Positions 47,731-56,980 are shown, counted from the stretch's first letter. The stretch: 64,000 nucleotides of DNA from Roseateles sp. XES5 (GCF_020535545.1 NZ_CP084752.1:434001-498000), one strand, 5' to 3'. A program made the numbers and translations. The notes: generated from the letters alone by a model not told the origin.

Positions 47731-47763
47731 CCTCGGTCGGCTTTCTCCCCGCTCCCGCAGGGC

Positions 47764-47799
47764 AAAAAAAAGTGCGCCCCAAGCTTAAAAGGGGCGCAC
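47764..47799 (-). terminator. Rho-independent terminator of rpoZ
   Basis: A perfect 9-bp stem, GTGCGCCCC (47772-47780) with GGGGCGCAC (47791-47799), around a 10-base loop is followed on the minus strand by eight T (47764-47771). It ends the rpoZ transcript before rsh. Confidence 0.93.
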
Positions 47800-47839
47800 C
47801 GGCATTCGCAACAGCAAAGGTTTCGGTAAGTTACCGAAA

Positions 47840-48241
47840 TCAGTAATCGTCGCTCTTTTCCGGCGGAACGAGGCCTTCGATGCCCGCCAGGAGCTCTTCT
47901 TCCGACATGCGGTCGAAGGCGATGGTTTCCGGCTGGTCCTCGTCCTCGTCGGCGGTCGCGGTCGTCGCGTCGTCGGCCAGCAGGCTTGCCGGATCGGGCT
48001 CGGGCTCGTCCACTTCCACATGCTTCTGCAGCGAGTGGATCAGGTCTTCCTTGAGGTCGTCGGGCGAAAGGGTTTCGTCGGCGATCTCGCGCAGGGCGAC
48101 GACGGGGTTCTTGTCGTTGTCGCGATCGATGGTGATGGCGGCGCCCTGCGATATGAGGCGGGCGCGATGGCTTGCAAGAAGAACCAGCTCGAAGCGGTTG
48201 TCTACCTTGTCAATGCAATCTTCAACGGTGACACGGGCCAT
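47840..48241 (-). CDS. rpoZ: RNA polymerase omega subunit
   Basis: The 133-residue protein begins [23 protein letters not shown], the omega N-terminus, with [11 protein letters not shown] in the conserved core. The C-terminal half is a long acidic extension ([14 protein letters not shown]...), common in alphaproteobacteria. Omega stabilises the beta' subunit. AAAGGA lies six bases before the ATG at 48241. Confidence 0.96.
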   Translation of the reverse strand: MARVTVEDCIDKVDNRFELVLLASHRARLISQGAAITIDRDNDKNPVVALREIADETLSPDDLKEDLIHSLQKHVEVDEPEPDPASLLADDATTATADEDEDQPETIAFDRMSEEELLAGIEGLVPPEKSDDY

Positions 48242-48673
48242 TGCCTGTCCTTTGTGATCGAGAATTTCAGGAGTTTGCATGCCCGATACAGGCAATGGAA
48301 GGCAAATTCAAGTTTTTCCTTGCCGGAGGCCGGTTCACCGCCGGTTCGCCCGGGGCGGGCACGTGTCGTAAGGCTGCCCATATAACTTCTGATTGATACC
48401 TCCCCTTACGGGAGGCAAAAAGCCGAAAGATCGGACAAATCGGGTAAGGCGCGGGAACTATTTCCCAATTCAGAACCCATTGAATTTGCTGAAACGATGC
48501 CGGTCGGAAAAATGGCGGCCGCAACCTAGGTTTGCTTGGAAAGCGTGCGGCCCTGCCCTAAATGAAGATTATATGAAAAACAGTTAATTCAACTGGATAG
48601 TGCATCCGGGACACCCACACCCGGCCGAAACTCAACCCTTTACCTCAACTTCTATTTAAAAGGATTTCCCGCC
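48242..48673. other. Intergenic region rpoZ / NYN gene
   Basis: The 432-base divergent gap holds a hairpin CCTCCC-CTTAC-GGGAGG (48401-48417) with a short A-run and, near 48514-48552, GGCCGCA and TGCGGCC separated by about 25 bases. From 48420 to 48670 it is noticeably AT-richer than flanking genes. A small RNA or long leader is conceivable, but no named RNA family was recognised. AAAAGGA near 48659 is the NYN ribosome binding site. Confidence 0.4.
48283..48311 (-). promoter_or_regulatory. Possible rpoZ promoter
   Basis: On the minus strand TTGAAT (48306-48311) and TATCGG (48283-48288) are spaced by 17 bases and lie 42 bases before the rpoZ ATG. The match to consensus is partial, so it is a candidate only. 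Confidence 0.35.
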
Positions 48674-49249
48674 ATGTTCGACCCCCGCGAGAAAATCGCC
48701 CTCTTCATCGACGGTGCAAATCTCTACGCGGCATCCAGGACACTCGGCTTCGACATAGACTACAGGAAGCTGCTGAAAGCCTTCCAGAAGCGCGGCTATC
48801 TCCTGCGCGCCTACTACTACACGGCCCTCATCGAGGACCAGGAATATTCCTCCATCCGCCCGCTGATCGACTGGCTCGACTATAACGGCTACAAGGTCGT
48901 CACCAAGCCGGCCAAGGAATTCACCGACTCGCTCGGCCGCCGCAAGATCAAGGGCAACATGGATATCGAACTGGCCATCGACGCGATGGAACAGTCCGAG
49001 ACCGTCGACCATCTCGTGATCTTCTCCGGCGACGGCGATTTCACGACGCTGGTCGAGGCGCTGCAGCGCAGGGGCCGCAAGGTCTCCGTCGTCTCCACCA
49101 TGCAGACCCAGCCGCCGATGATCGCCGACGACCTGCGCCGCCAGGCCGACTACTTCATCGACCTCGGCACGCTGAAGGCCGAAATCGGCCGCGATCCCTC
49201 CGAGCGCCCGCAGCGCGCGGTCGAGCCGGTGGAAACCGTCGCGGACTGA
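48674..49249 (+). CDS. NYN-domain (LabA/DUF88) protein
   Basis: The 191-residue protein has the PIN-like NYN fold: ALFIDGANLYAASRTLGFDIDY, KGNMDIELAIDAME and VIFSGDGDFTTLVEALQRRGRKV, carrying the acidic residues of a Mg2+-dependent ribonuclease. LabA-type proteins are linked to RNA turnover and, in cyanobacteria, circadian output. The C-terminal 25 residues are variable. A GNAT gene follows after 30 bases. Confidence 0.9.
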   Translation: MFDPREKIALFIDGANLYAASRTLGFDIDYRKLLKAFQKRGYLLRAYYYTALIEDQEYSSIRPLIDWLDYNGYKVVTKPAKEFTDSLGRRKIKGNMDIELAIDAMEQSETVDHLVIFSGDGDFTTLVEALQRRGRKVSVVSTMQTQPPMIADDLRRQADYFIDLGTLKAEIGRDPSERPQRAVEPVETVAD

Positions 49250-49279
49250 ACCGGCCCGTCAACCCGAGGGGCTGGAGCC

Positions 49280-49891
49280 ATGGACAGACACGCCCGGACG
49301 GACGTCCTTGAAACGGGACGCCTCACCCTCACCCCCTGCAGCCCGCAAGACGAGGCCGACTTCATCGCGCTTGAGCGCGACCCGGAGGTCATGCGCTTCC
49401 TCAACGGCGGCAAGGCGGTCGATCGCGACCATGCCGATCCCAATGCCACCTTCCTCATGCCCAGGGGCACGGAACGCCATGTCTGGACCGCGCGACGGAC
49501 GTCCGATGGCGTCTTCGTCGGCTGGTTCTGCCTGTGGCCGGAGGGCGAGGCCGTCGCGGAACTCGGCTATCGCCTGCACCGGGCCGCCTGGGGCCAGGGC
49601 CTTGCCTCGGAAGGGGCGATGGCCCTTGTCGACTGGGGTTTCGAGACCGGCGGCTACGAGACGATCGTCGCGACCACCATGGCCGTGAACCTTGCCTCGC
49701 GCCGCGTGATGGAAAAGGCCGGCCTCCACCATGTCCGCACGGATCACGCCGAATGGGCCGATCCGATCCCCGGCAGCGAGCAGGGCGAGGTCTGGTACGA
49801 ACTGGCACGGCCGCAATGGCAGGACCGTCGGGCCCGCCGCCAGCCGTGGCAGCGATGGATTTTTCCGCGAACCTTCCGTCAGAAAACCTGA
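49280..49891 (+). CDS. GNAT family N-acetyltransferase (RimJ/RimL type)
   Basis: The 203-residue protein has LETGRLTLTPCSPQDEADFIAL, then ELGYRLHRAAWGQGLASEG, the acetyl-CoA-binding motif A of RimJ/RimL-like GNATs, and NLASRRVMEKAGLHHV. The substrate amine, often a protein N-terminus or amino acid, is unknown. GGAG is five bases before the ATG. Confidence 0.88.
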   Translation: MDRHARTDVLETGRLTLTPCSPQDEADFIALERDPEVMRFLNGGKAVDRDHADPNATFLMPRGTERHVWTARRTSDGVFVGWFCLWPEGEAVAELGYRLHRAAWGQGLASEGAMALVDWGFETGGYETIVATTMAVNLASRRVMEKAGLHHVRTDHAEWADPIPGSEQGEVWYELARPQWQDRRARRQPWQRWIFPRTFRQKT

Positions 49892-50018
49892 AAATCCGGG
49901 GTTTTCAATGGTTCGTTAAACATTGAATCAAATCCGCCCGCGCCGCATCAAGGTTCTGCAAGACTCTCCTGATATTCCCGTTATCGTACAGTCAATTCGC
50001 ATCAGGGCATCTTCACAC

Positions 50019-50495
50019 ATGGTGGACGCAGTATCGCTTTCCGGCTCCAGTTACCGGTCCGTATCGAACGCGCTCGAGGCGCGGTCGGCCGTACCGGCCG
50101 CCGAGAGCCGGCCCGCCGTCACGGCGCTCGCCGCCCTCGCCCTGCCGCAGCCGGTCACGCAGGTTTCCGCACCGTCCGACACGGCCGAGGAGGCCGGCGA
50201 CCTCAGCTTCCTCTATGCGCCGAACGGCCTGCCCGGCGTTGCCGCCCTGCCCGCCTATGCCGTGCCGCCGGCACAGGCGACGACGGACACGCGCGTTGCC
50301 GCCGAGCGCAATCCCGGTGCGCGCCTTGCCATCGACAGCGGCGACCTCAACTCGCTGATGTCCTCGTTCCTGACCGCCCGCACGGCGAGCGCCAACCCGG
50401 CCCCCTCGCCCGACGTACCGGCACAGCAGAGCGGCGACCAGCTCGCCCGCATCGCCCGCCAGTCAGTCGTCGCGCAGCTCTACAGCCAGTTCTAA
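50019..50495 (+). CDS. Hypothetical protein, 158 residues
   Basis: The protein begins MVDAVSLSGSSYRSVSNALEARSAVPA and is rich in Ala, Pro, Ser and Thr, with no membrane segment. The C-terminus is more conserved in style (LNSLMSSFLTAR, ARIARQSVVAQLYSQF). The frame is open to a TTG at 49923, but the ATG at 50019 is more plausible. It resembles small proteins next to flagellar or surface genes only in composition, so no function is assigned. A good terminator follows. Confidence 0.6.
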   Translation: MVDAVSLSGSSYRSVSNALEARSAVPAAESRPAVTALAALALPQPVTQVSAPSDTAEEAGDLSFLYAPNGLPGVAALPAYAVPPAQATTDTRVAAERNPGARLAIDSGDLNSLMSSFLTARTASANPAPSPDVPAQQSGDQLARIARQSVVAQLYSQF

Positions 50496-50514
50496 GCTCG
50501 ACGAGCCTTCCTTA

Positions 50515-50544
50515 CCCCGCGGACCTTGCCGGCCGCGGGGTTTT
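50515..50544 (+). terminator. Rho-independent terminator
   Basis: A perfect 8-bp stem, CCCCGCGG (50515-50522) with CCGCGGGG (50533-50540), is followed by TTTT. It lies 19 bases after the stop of the 158-residue gene. Confidence 0.85.
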
Positions 50545-50552
50545 GCGTTCCG

Positions 50553-50632
50553 AGCATTTCCAGCCGAAGCGCTATCGCTTCGGCGTCGGACAATGCGGGC
50601 AACACAAGAGCAAAGCATTTCCAGCCGAAGCG
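50553..50632. repeat. Dispersed hairpin repeat, family A, copy 2 plus fragment
   Basis: AGCATTTCCAGC, a hairpin (CCGAAGCG-CTAT-CGCTTCGG), GTCGGACAATGC and ACACAAGAGCA repeat the block order found at 15649-15697. A second partial copy, AAGCATTTCCAGCCGAAGCGG, follows at once (50612-50632). The stem bases differ from the first copy while pairing is kept. Confidence 0.65.
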
Positions 50633-50720
50633 GCATTCATCAAAATTGCCCTGGCCGCACATTTCCCCTTGAGCCGGACCCAACGTCATACCGTAATCAG
50701 TCTCCCCGAAGGAGTTTTCG

Positions 50721-51803
50721 ATGCACGGTCGCGCTCACGATGAAAGCCTGCTCACCGCCCAGGAATGCGCCGAACGCATCGGCCTTTCCGTGCGCACGCT
50801 CCGGCTCTACGAGCAGCACGGCCTGATTTCGCCCCGCCGAACCGCCAAGCAATGGCGGCTCTACGGCAGCGGCGAGATCGCCCGGCTGAACGAAATCCTG
50901 GCGCTGAAAACGCTCGGCCTCAGCCTCAGCGCCATCGCAAGGCTCCTTGAGGGACAGACGACCGACCTTGCGAAGACCCTCACCCTCCAGCGCGACGCCC
51001 TCATCGAGGCGCGCGACCGGGCGGCGCGAGGCCTTCAGGTCATCGACGCCCTGCAAGTGAAGATCGACGGCGGAACGACGCCGTCGGTCGACGATCTCAT
51101 CCATCTCGCACGGGAGACCAAGATGACCGACGCCGCCCACGACACCGCCGCCTGGCGACGCTACGAACAGATGCGTCCGCGCACCGAAATCGCCATCGAT
51201 CCGCACCACCTCGACGCCTATGCCGGCGCCTATGAAACCGGCGACGGCACGCTCTCCGTCGTCTCCCGCAAAAACGACCAGCTTCTCTACCGCATCGTCG
51301 GGCAGTCGGATCTGCCGATCTTTCCGGAGAGCGACACCGCGTTCTTCATGAAGGCCCTGCCCGTGCAGGTGACGTTCCGCCGCGATGGCGAGGGCGCGGT
51401 CATCGGCCTCGTCCATCATCAGAACGGCTTCGAGGATCCCGCCGAACGGGTCGAGCTTACGGATGTTCTCGCCCTCGAAGAGGCGGTCCGGCAGCGGATC
51501 CGCGACAGGACGCCGATGGCGGGCGGCGAAGCGTTCCTGCGCCGGCTGATCGAAGAGCTCCGGCTTGGCACGCTTCAATCGGACAGCATGGCGCCGCCGC
51601 TCGCGGCCCTTGTCGGCGAGCAGCAGGAGACGATCCGCGGCGAACTGGAGCAGGCCGGCACGCTGAAGGCGCTATCCTTCAAGGGCGTCTCGGAGGGTCT
51701 CGATGTCTATGAGGCGGAATTTGCCGATGCCAGGGTGGAATGGGGTTTCGCGCTGACCCGCCGGGGCAAGATCAGCCATCTCTATCTGCGCCCTGTTCTC
51801 TAG
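50721..51803 (+). CDS. MerR-family regulator with C-terminal DUF3471-like domain
   Basis: The 360-residue protein has a MerR winged helix at about 11-80 (LLTAQECAERIGLSVRTLRLYEQHGLISP) and a coiled-coil helix, then an extended effector part containing LDAYAGAYETGDGTLSVVSRKND, like DUF3471, and a last alpha/beta domain ending GKISHLYLRPVL. The long C-terminus suggests a small-molecule sensor. The TAG stop (51801-51803) lies inside a dispersed repeat, so the insertion has probably set the present 3' end. Confidence 0.78.
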   Translation: MHGRAHDESLLTAQECAERIGLSVRTLRLYEQHGLISPRRTAKQWRLYGSGEIARLNEILALKTLGLSLSAIARLLEGQTTDLAKTLTLQRDALIEARDRAARGLQVIDALQVKIDGGTTPSVDDLIHLARETKMTDAAHDTAAWRRYEQMRPRTEIAIDPHHLDAYAGAYETGDGTLSVVSRKNDQLLYRIVGQSDLPIFPESDTAFFMKALPVQVTFRRDGEGAVIGLVHHQNGFEDPAERVELTDVLALEEAVRQRIRDRTPMAGGEAFLRRLIEELRLGTLQSDSMAPPLAALVGEQQETIRGELEQAGTLKALSFKGVSEGLDVYEAEFADARVEWGFALTRRGKISHLYLRPVL

Positions 51804-51896
51804 AGTTTGTCAGGGAAAAGTGGGAACCGGTTTTCCCGCAAAGACAAACGAAAACAAAAGAATTTAGAGCATGTCTGGTTCAATCTGAACCTGACA
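51800..51896. repeat. Dispersed repeat, family B, copy 1 (3' end decayed)
   Basis: It begins CTAGAGTTTGTCAGG and continues for about 97 bases that match the copy at 56814-56910 with only two differences. The right terminal inverted repeat is broken off after CCTGACA. It overlaps the MerR stop codon and lies between MerR and smpB. Confidence 0.85.
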
Positions 51897-51935
51897 TGCA
51901 ACATGGCGAGGGGCGCCGATGCGCCCCTCCTCCGC

Positions 51936-52415
51936 TCAGCCGCGTTCGCGCAGCAGGCGGCCCTTCTGGCGGTTCCAGTCGCGCTCTTTTTCGCTCTCGC
52001 GCTTGTCGTGCAGCTTCTTGCCCTTGGCGAGCGCCAGCTCGAGCTTGGCCCGGCCGACATCGTTGAAATAGACCTTGAGCGGCACGAGCGTCATGCCCTC
52101 GCGGTTGATCGCAACGCGCAGGCGATGGATCTCGCGCTTGGACAGGAGGAGTTTGCGGCGGCGGCGGGTCTCGTGGTTGAAGCGGTTCGCCTGCAGGTAT
52201 TCCGGCAGGTAGGAATTGATCAGCCAGAGTTCGCCGTCCTCGTCGGAGGCGTAGGATTCCGCGATGTTCGCCTTGCCCTCGCGCAGGGATTTGACCTCCG
52301 TGCCGGTCAGCACCAGACCGGCCTCGTAGGTATCCACGATCTCGTAGTTGTAGCGGGCCTTGCGGTTCTCCGCCACGATCTTCTTGACCGTCGTGGGGCG
52401 TGCTTTCGTGGCCAT
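51936..52415 (-). CDS. smpB: SsrA-binding protein SmpB
   Basis: The 159-residue protein has [41 protein letters not shown] and [12 protein letters not shown] signatures and a basic C-terminal helix ([20 protein letters not shown]). It delivers tmRNA to stalled ribosomes. It starts one base after the dapA stop on the same strand. The tmRNA gene is not in this window. Confidence 0.96.
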   Translation of the reverse strand: MATKARPTTVKKIVAENRKARYNYEIVDTYEAGLVLTGTEVKSLREGKANIAESYASDEDGELWLINSYLPEYLQANRFNHETRRRRKLLLSKREIHRLRVAINREGMTLVPLKVYFNDVGRAKLELALAKGKKLHDKRESEKERDWNRQKGRLLRERG

Positions 52416-52416
52416 G

Positions 52417-53301
52417 TCAGTTCAGCAGACCGGCGTGGCGAAGCGCCGCGTCGATGGCTGCCTCCGTGGCCGGCTCCAGCGAGGAGAGCAGCGGCGAACG
52501 AACGGTGCGGTCCATGCCGCGGATGCGGCTCAGCGCATATTTCGCGCCGCACACGCCCGGCTCCATGAAGATCGCCTTGTGCAGCGGCATCAGCTTGTCC
52601 TGATAGCCGAGCGCCCTGGCATAATCGCCGGCAAGGGTCGCGTCCTGGAATTCGGCGCAAAGGCGCGGGGCGACATTGGCCGTGACCGAAATGCAGCCGA
52701 CGCCGCCATGGGCGTTGAAGCCGAGCGCGCTCGCGTCCTCGCCGGAAAGCTGGACGAAGTCCTTGCCGCAGGTCATACGCTGTTCGGAAACGCGCTCGAT
52801 CTTGCCCGTCGCGTCCTTGACGCCCATGATCGAGGGATGCGCCTTGTGCAGCGCGCCCATCGTCTCCGGCGTCATGTCCACGACCGAGCGGCCGGGAATG
52901 TTGTAGATGACGATCGGCAGCTTCACGGCTCCGGCAATTGCCGAATAATGCGCGAAGAGGCCCTTCTGGGTCGGGCGATTGTAATAGGGCGTCACGACGA
53001 GGATCGCGTCCGCGCCCGCCTTTTCGGCGTGCTGGGCAAGGTCGATCGCTTCCTTCGTGTTGTTGGAGCCGGCGCCGGCGATGACAGGCACGCGGCCGGC
53101 CGCCACCTTGATGCAGAGTTCCACCACCCGTTTGTGCTCGTCATGCGACAGCGTCGGCGATTCGCCTGTCGTGCCGACCGGTACGAGACCGTGGCTGCCT
53201 TCGCCGATCAGCCATTCCACATGCGCGGCAAAGGCTTCTTCGTCGACGGCGCCAGCGGTCGTGAACGGGGTGACGAGAGCGGGAATGGATCCCTTGAACA
53301 T
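52417..53301 (-). CDS. dapA: 4-hydroxy-tetrahydrodipicolinate synthase
   Basis: The 294-residue TIM-barrel enzyme has the Schiff-base Lys in [24 protein letters not shown] and [10 protein letters not shown]. It condenses pyruvate with L-aspartate 4-semialdehyde in lysine and diaminopimelate synthesis. AGGAG is six bases before the ATG. It is followed immediately by smpB. Confidence 0.96.
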   Translation of the reverse strand: MFKGSIPALVTPFTTAGAVDEEAFAAHVEWLIGEGSHGLVPVGTTGESPTLSHDEHKRVVELCIKVAAGRVPVIAGAGSNNTKEAIDLAQHAEKAGADAILVVTPYYNRPTQKGLFAHYSAIAGAVKLPIVIYNIPGRSVVDMTPETMGALHKAHPSIMGVKDATGKIERVSEQRMTCGKDFVQLSGEDASALGFNAHGGVGCISVTANVAPRLCAEFQDATLAGDYARALGYQDKLMPLHKAIFMEPGVCGAKYALSRIRGMDRTVRSPLLSSLEPATEAAIDAALRHAGLLN

Positions 53302-53626
53302 CGAGAACTCCTGAGGCCAGAGCCGCCCGGGGGCTTACATGCTTTGGCCGTATTCCGTGGTTAAAAACTGCCGCACAATAATCATGTGACTGTCATGCGG
53401 CAAGCGGCGCAGCAGGCGTTTTTCATGCATGATCAAGGCGGAAATGCGCGGAGCGGACGAATATTCGCTTCTCGTGATCCGTCGCTTGGAATGCGGCGGC
53501 GCTCACGGCTTAGTGAGCGTCCCGGTTAAGGTTTCGTTAAGGCAACAAAGGGTTAATTCTTGTCAAGCAACAGGCGGAAAGTGACGGTCAGACACGCCGC
53601 CTGCCATCAGGCATCCGGGATGTAGC
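53302..53626. other. Divergent intergenic region dapA / lytic transglycosylase
   Basis: This 325-base gap holds upstream regions for dapA (minus) and the transglycosylase (plus). It contains a TTAA-N7-TTAA site at 53526-53540, listed separately. No RNA gene or riboswitch was recognised. Confidence 0.5.
53526..53540. promoter_or_regulatory. CtrA-type site, TTAA-N7-TTAA
   Basis: TTAA at 53526-53529 and 53537-53540 are spaced by exactly seven bases (GGTTTCG), matching the alphaproteobacterial CtrA consensus. The site lies 87 bases before the lytic transglycosylase ATG and 225 before dapA. A single match can arise by chance, but at this GC content it is uncommon. Confidence 0.5.
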
Positions 53627-55696
53627 ATGATCTCGACAAACAGTTTCGCCCTCTGCGCCCTGCTGCTTGCCGGTGTCGCCGGCCTTGCCCTTCACTCTTC
53701 GCCCGTCGAGGCGGACAATGCCGCCGTGCCCGCGGTCAAACCGCTCGGCTTTGCCGCCGACATGCCCTCGCGCGACGTCATCACCAATGCCATTCCGCGC
53801 GCCGACGCCCTCCCGCAAACGAGCGCGGAACTGCGCGAAGGGCTCGACGCGCTTTCCAACCGCGACGGGGCGGCCGCCATCGCGGCCCGCAACCGCCTGC
53901 CCGCCGACAGCCTCGACCGCCATATCCTGACCTGGGCGATTGCCGTTTCCGGCCAGCGCGGCGTGCCGTCCTGGGAAATCGCCGCCGCCCAGAACGAACT
54001 CAAGGGCTGGCCGGGCCTCAGGGCGCTGCGCGGCCATTCGGAACGGGCGCTGGCGCGGGAAAACCCGCCGGTCGCCGACGTGCTCGCCGCCTTCGGCACG
54101 ACGCGCCCCGAAACGGCGGAAGGCGCCATCGTGCTGAGCCGGGCCCTCATCGCCAGCGGCGAGACGGCACGCGCCGCCGAGATCCTGCGCTTCTTCTGGC
54201 AGAAGGAGACGCTGTCGAAGGATATCGAGAGCCAGGTTCTCGCGGAATTCGGCACGCTGCTCACCGTCGCCGATCACAAGGCGCGCATGGAAATGCTGCT
54301 CTATCGCGACCGCGCCGACCAGGCGCAGCGCTTCGGCGATCTCGGCAAGGCGCAGTCGCTCTATCGCGCCTGGGCGGCGGTGATCCGCAAGAACAAGACG
54401 GCCGGCGATCTCATCAAGGCGGTGGATGCAAGCTGGCAGAAGGATCCGGCCTATACCTATCTGCGCATCCGCAATCTGCGGAACAAGGAAGAGTATCGCG
54501 CCGCCGGCAAGCTCTTTGCCGGCATGCCGGAGGATGCCGCGCGCCTCGTCAATCCCGGCGCCTGGTGGAACGAGCAGCGGATCGTCAGCCGCGGCCTTGC
54601 CGATCTCGGCGACTACCGTGACGCCTACCGGGTCGCCGCCCGCCATGGCGCGGACGACGCGGCCGACATCGTCGAGGCCGAATTCCATGCCGGCTGGTAT
54701 GCGCTGCGCGACCTTGGCGAGGCCAAGACGGCGGCGAAACATTTCCAGCGTATCCTGCAAGCCTCCGACCGCCCGCTCTCCGTCTCCCGCGCCTGGTACT
54801 GGCTCGGCCGCGCGGCGGAAAAAGGCGGCCCCGGCGAGGCGAAGGACTATTTCGCCAAGGCGGCGAATTTCCCCGGCACCTTCTATGGCCAGCTTGCCGC
54901 GGCGCGGCTTGGCCGCAAAACGCTGAACGTTTCCTATCCGACGCCGACGGCGCAGGAGCGTGCAAGCTTCCACCAGCGCGAGGCGGTGCAGGCCATCGCC
55001 CGCCTGCAGGCCGCCGGCCATGGCTGGCGGGCGGACAGTCTCTACCGGTCGCTGGCCGGCGAGTTGATGAGCCCCGGCGAACTCGCCCTCCTGTCGGCGG
55101 ACGCGGAAAAGGGCGGCAATCACCAGCTTTCCCTGCAGATCGGCAAGATCGCCTTCGGCCGGGGCATCGATGTCGCCGCCCTTGCCTTCCCCATCGGCGT
55201 GATCCCCGACGGCGCCAACATTTCCGGCTCCGGCAAGGCGCTCGCCTATGCCATCGCCCGGCAGGAAAGCGCCTTCAATCCGGCCGCCGTCTCGCCGGCC
55301 AATGCGCAGGGACTGCTCCAGCTCATGCCCGGCACGGCGCAGGGCGTGGCCAAACGCTACGGCCTTGCCTATTCCAAGGAGCGGCTGACGACGGATGCCG
55401 CCTATAATGCGACGCTCGGCGCGCACTATCTCGGCGAGCAGATCGACGAATTCGGCGGTTCCTATGTGCTGACCTTCATCGCCTACAATGCCGGCCCGCG
55501 CCGCGTGCCGCAGTGGATCGCCCGCTATGGCGACCCGCGCGGCAAGCCGATCGACGACGTGGTCGACTGGATCGAGCGCATCCCCTTCTCCGAGACCCGC
55601 GGCTATGTGCAGCGCGTGATGGAGAACTACCAGGTCTACAAGACGCGCCTCGGCCAGAAGGCCGACATCGTGCACGACCTCAGCGCGGGGCGGTAA
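53627..55696 (+). CDS. Soluble lytic murein transglycosylase (Slt70-like)
   Basis: The 689-residue protein has a signal peptide (FALCALLLAGVAGLALHSS), a long alpha-helical superhelix, and a C-terminal lysozyme-like domain with ARQESAFNPAAVSPANAQGLLQLMPGTAQ, where the Glu of RQES (about residue 547) is catalytic. AYNAGPRRVPQW is the second conserved block. It cleaves peptidoglycan glycan strands to 1,6-anhydromuropeptides. The upstream CtrA-like site suggests cell-cycle control, which is inference. Confidence 0.93.
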   Translation: MISTNSFALCALLLAGVAGLALHSSPVEADNAAVPAVKPLGFAADMPSRDVITNAIPRADALPQTSAELREGLDALSNRDGAAAIAARNRLPADSLDRHILTWAIAVSGQRGVPSWEIAAAQNELKGWPGLRALRGHSERALARENPPVADVLAAFGTTRPETAEGAIVLSRALIASGETARAAEILRFFWQKETLSKDIESQVLAEFGTLLTVADHKARMEMLLYRDRADQAQRFGDLGKAQSLYRAWAAVIRKNKTAGDLIKAVDASWQKDPAYTYLRIRNLRNKEEYRAAGKLFAGMPEDAARLVNPGAWWNEQRIVSRGLADLGDYRDAYRVAARHGADDAADIVEAEFHAGWYALRDLGEAKTAAKHFQRILQASDRPLSVSRAWYWLGRAAEKGGPGEAKDYFAKAANFPGTFYGQLAAARLGRKTLNVSYPTPTAQERASFHQREAVQAIARLQAAGHGWRADSLYRSLAGELMSPGELALLSADAEKGGNHQLSLQIGKIAFGRGIDVAALAFPIGVIPDGANISGSGKALAYAIARQESAFNPAAVSPANAQGLLQLMPGTAQGVAKRYGLAYSKERLTTDAAYNATLGAHYLGEQIDEFGGSYVLTFIAYNAGPRRVPQWIARYGDPRGKPIDDVVDWIERIPFSETRGYVQRVMENYQVYKTRLGQKADIVHDLSAGR

Positions 55697-55853
55697 TCAG
55701 GCACCGCCTCGCCGTTCGGCCCGTCGTCAGAGCCGGCGGCTTTGCCATGCCTGCGCACCGCTTGAAGGTTTTTCGACCGCCGCCAGCGCAAAACCGCTGC
55801 ACACTTTCGCGCGGCGTGCTTTAGTCTGCTGCAAATCACAGGCAGGCTTCCTC

Positions 55854-56729
55854 ATGACGACATTCACCAGCCGTTTCTTTCCCGCCCCCGACGGATTGCG
55901 CCTGCATGCGCGGGATTACGATCCCGGCCCGGGCGGCACGTCGCGCCTTCCTGTCGTCTGCCTGCCCGGCCTTAGCCGCAACGCACGCGACTTCCACGCC
56001 TTTGCCGAAGCCGTTTCCGGCGATCCCGCCATGCCGCGCCGCGTCGTCGCGCTGGATTATCGCGGCCGCGGGCTTTCGGCCCATGACGAGAACCCGGCGA
56101 ACTACAACGTCGCCATCGAGTGCCGCGACGTCATCGCCGCCTGCGCGGCGCTCGGGATCGCGCGCGCGGTCTTTGTCGGCACGTCGCGAGGCGGGCTGAT
56201 CCTGCATATCCTGATCGCGATGCAGCCGGATCTCATCGCCGCCGCCGTCCTCAACGATATCGGCCCCGAGATCGAGGCGGCGGGTCTCAAGGACATCAGG
56301 GACTATCTCGCAAAACGCGCGGAGCCGGCCACCTTCGAGGATGCCGCCGACGGGCTCGAACGCCTGCACGGCCCGACCTTCCCCGCGCTGACGCGCGGCG
56401 ACTGGCTGGATATGGCCGATGCCATCTATGCGATGAAGGATGGAAGGATCGCCGCCGACCACGATCCGAAACTCGCCGACCAGCTACAGGCCGTCGACTT
56501 CGACAAACCGCTGCCGACGCTCTGGCCGCAATTCGACCTCCTGAAGGAAAAGCCGCTGCTGGTCGTGCGCGGCGCGCATTCCCGGCTGTTCTCGGCTGAG
56601 ACGCTGGCCCGCATGGCCGCCGGTGGCCCGATGGTCGAAACCGTGACGGCCGAGGGTCAGGGCCACGCGCCCCTCCTCCATTACCCGGATCTCTTCCCGC
56701 GGATAAAGGCGTTCCTGGACCGCTTCTGA
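55854..56729 (+). CDS. Alpha/beta hydrolase
   Basis: The 291-residue protein has LPGLSRNARDF near the oxyanion hole, YRGRGLSAHDEN, the nucleophile in VGTSRGGLI and the catalytic His in GQGHAPLLHYP. TSRGG in place of the usual GxSxG with second Gly conforms to G-T-S-R-G. The closest named groups are haloalkane dehalogenase/epoxide hydrolase-like esterases, but the substrate is unknown. Confidence 0.87.
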   Translation: MTTFTSRFFPAPDGLRLHARDYDPGPGGTSRLPVVCLPGLSRNARDFHAFAEAVSGDPAMPRRVVALDYRGRGLSAHDENPANYNVAIECRDVIAACAALGIARAVFVGTSRGGLILHILIAMQPDLIAAAVLNDIGPEIEAAGLKDIRDYLAKRAEPATFEDAADGLERLHGPTFPALTRGDWLDMADAIYAMKDGRIAADHDPKLADQLQAVDFDKPLPTLWPQFDLLKEKPLLVVRGAHSRLFSAETLARMAAGGPMVETVTAEGQGHAPLLHYPDLFPRIKAFLDRF

Positions 56730-56813
56730 TACGGCCCATTCGGATCGGCCCTTTTGGGGCGACCCTTTTTTGGGCGATCCATTTCCAAGCGATCTTTTCT
56801 GGGCAATCTTTTT

Positions 56814-56918
56814 CTAGAGTTTGTCAGGGAAAAGTGGGAACCGGTTTTCCCGAAAAGCCAAACGAAAACAAAAGAATTTAGAGCATGTCTGGTTCAATCT
56901 GAACCTGACAAACTCTAG
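56814..56918. repeat. Dispersed repeat, family B, copy 2, with terminal inverted repeats
   Basis: The 105-base element has perfect 15-base ends, CTAGAGTTTGTCAGG and CCTGACAAACTCTAG, and an internal GGGAAAAG...CTTTTCCC-like palindrome (GGGAACCGGTTTTCCC). It matches copy 1 (51800-51896) with two differences. Size, ends and intergenic location are MITE-like; no target duplication is clear. Confidence 0.85.
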
Positions 56919-56980
56919 CTGATCTGCGGCAATCCCCGCCCCTCTTCGGGCGGACGGCGCTTTTTCCAAATCCCCAAACG

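Noticed and set aside
45388..47829. Long plus-strand frame opposite rsh
   Set aside because: Antisense shadow of a well-conserved gene with no domain of its own.
53588..55675. Long minus-strand frame opposite the lytic transglycosylase
   Set aside because: Arg/Gly/Ala-rich shadow; the plus strand has signal peptide and catalytic motif.
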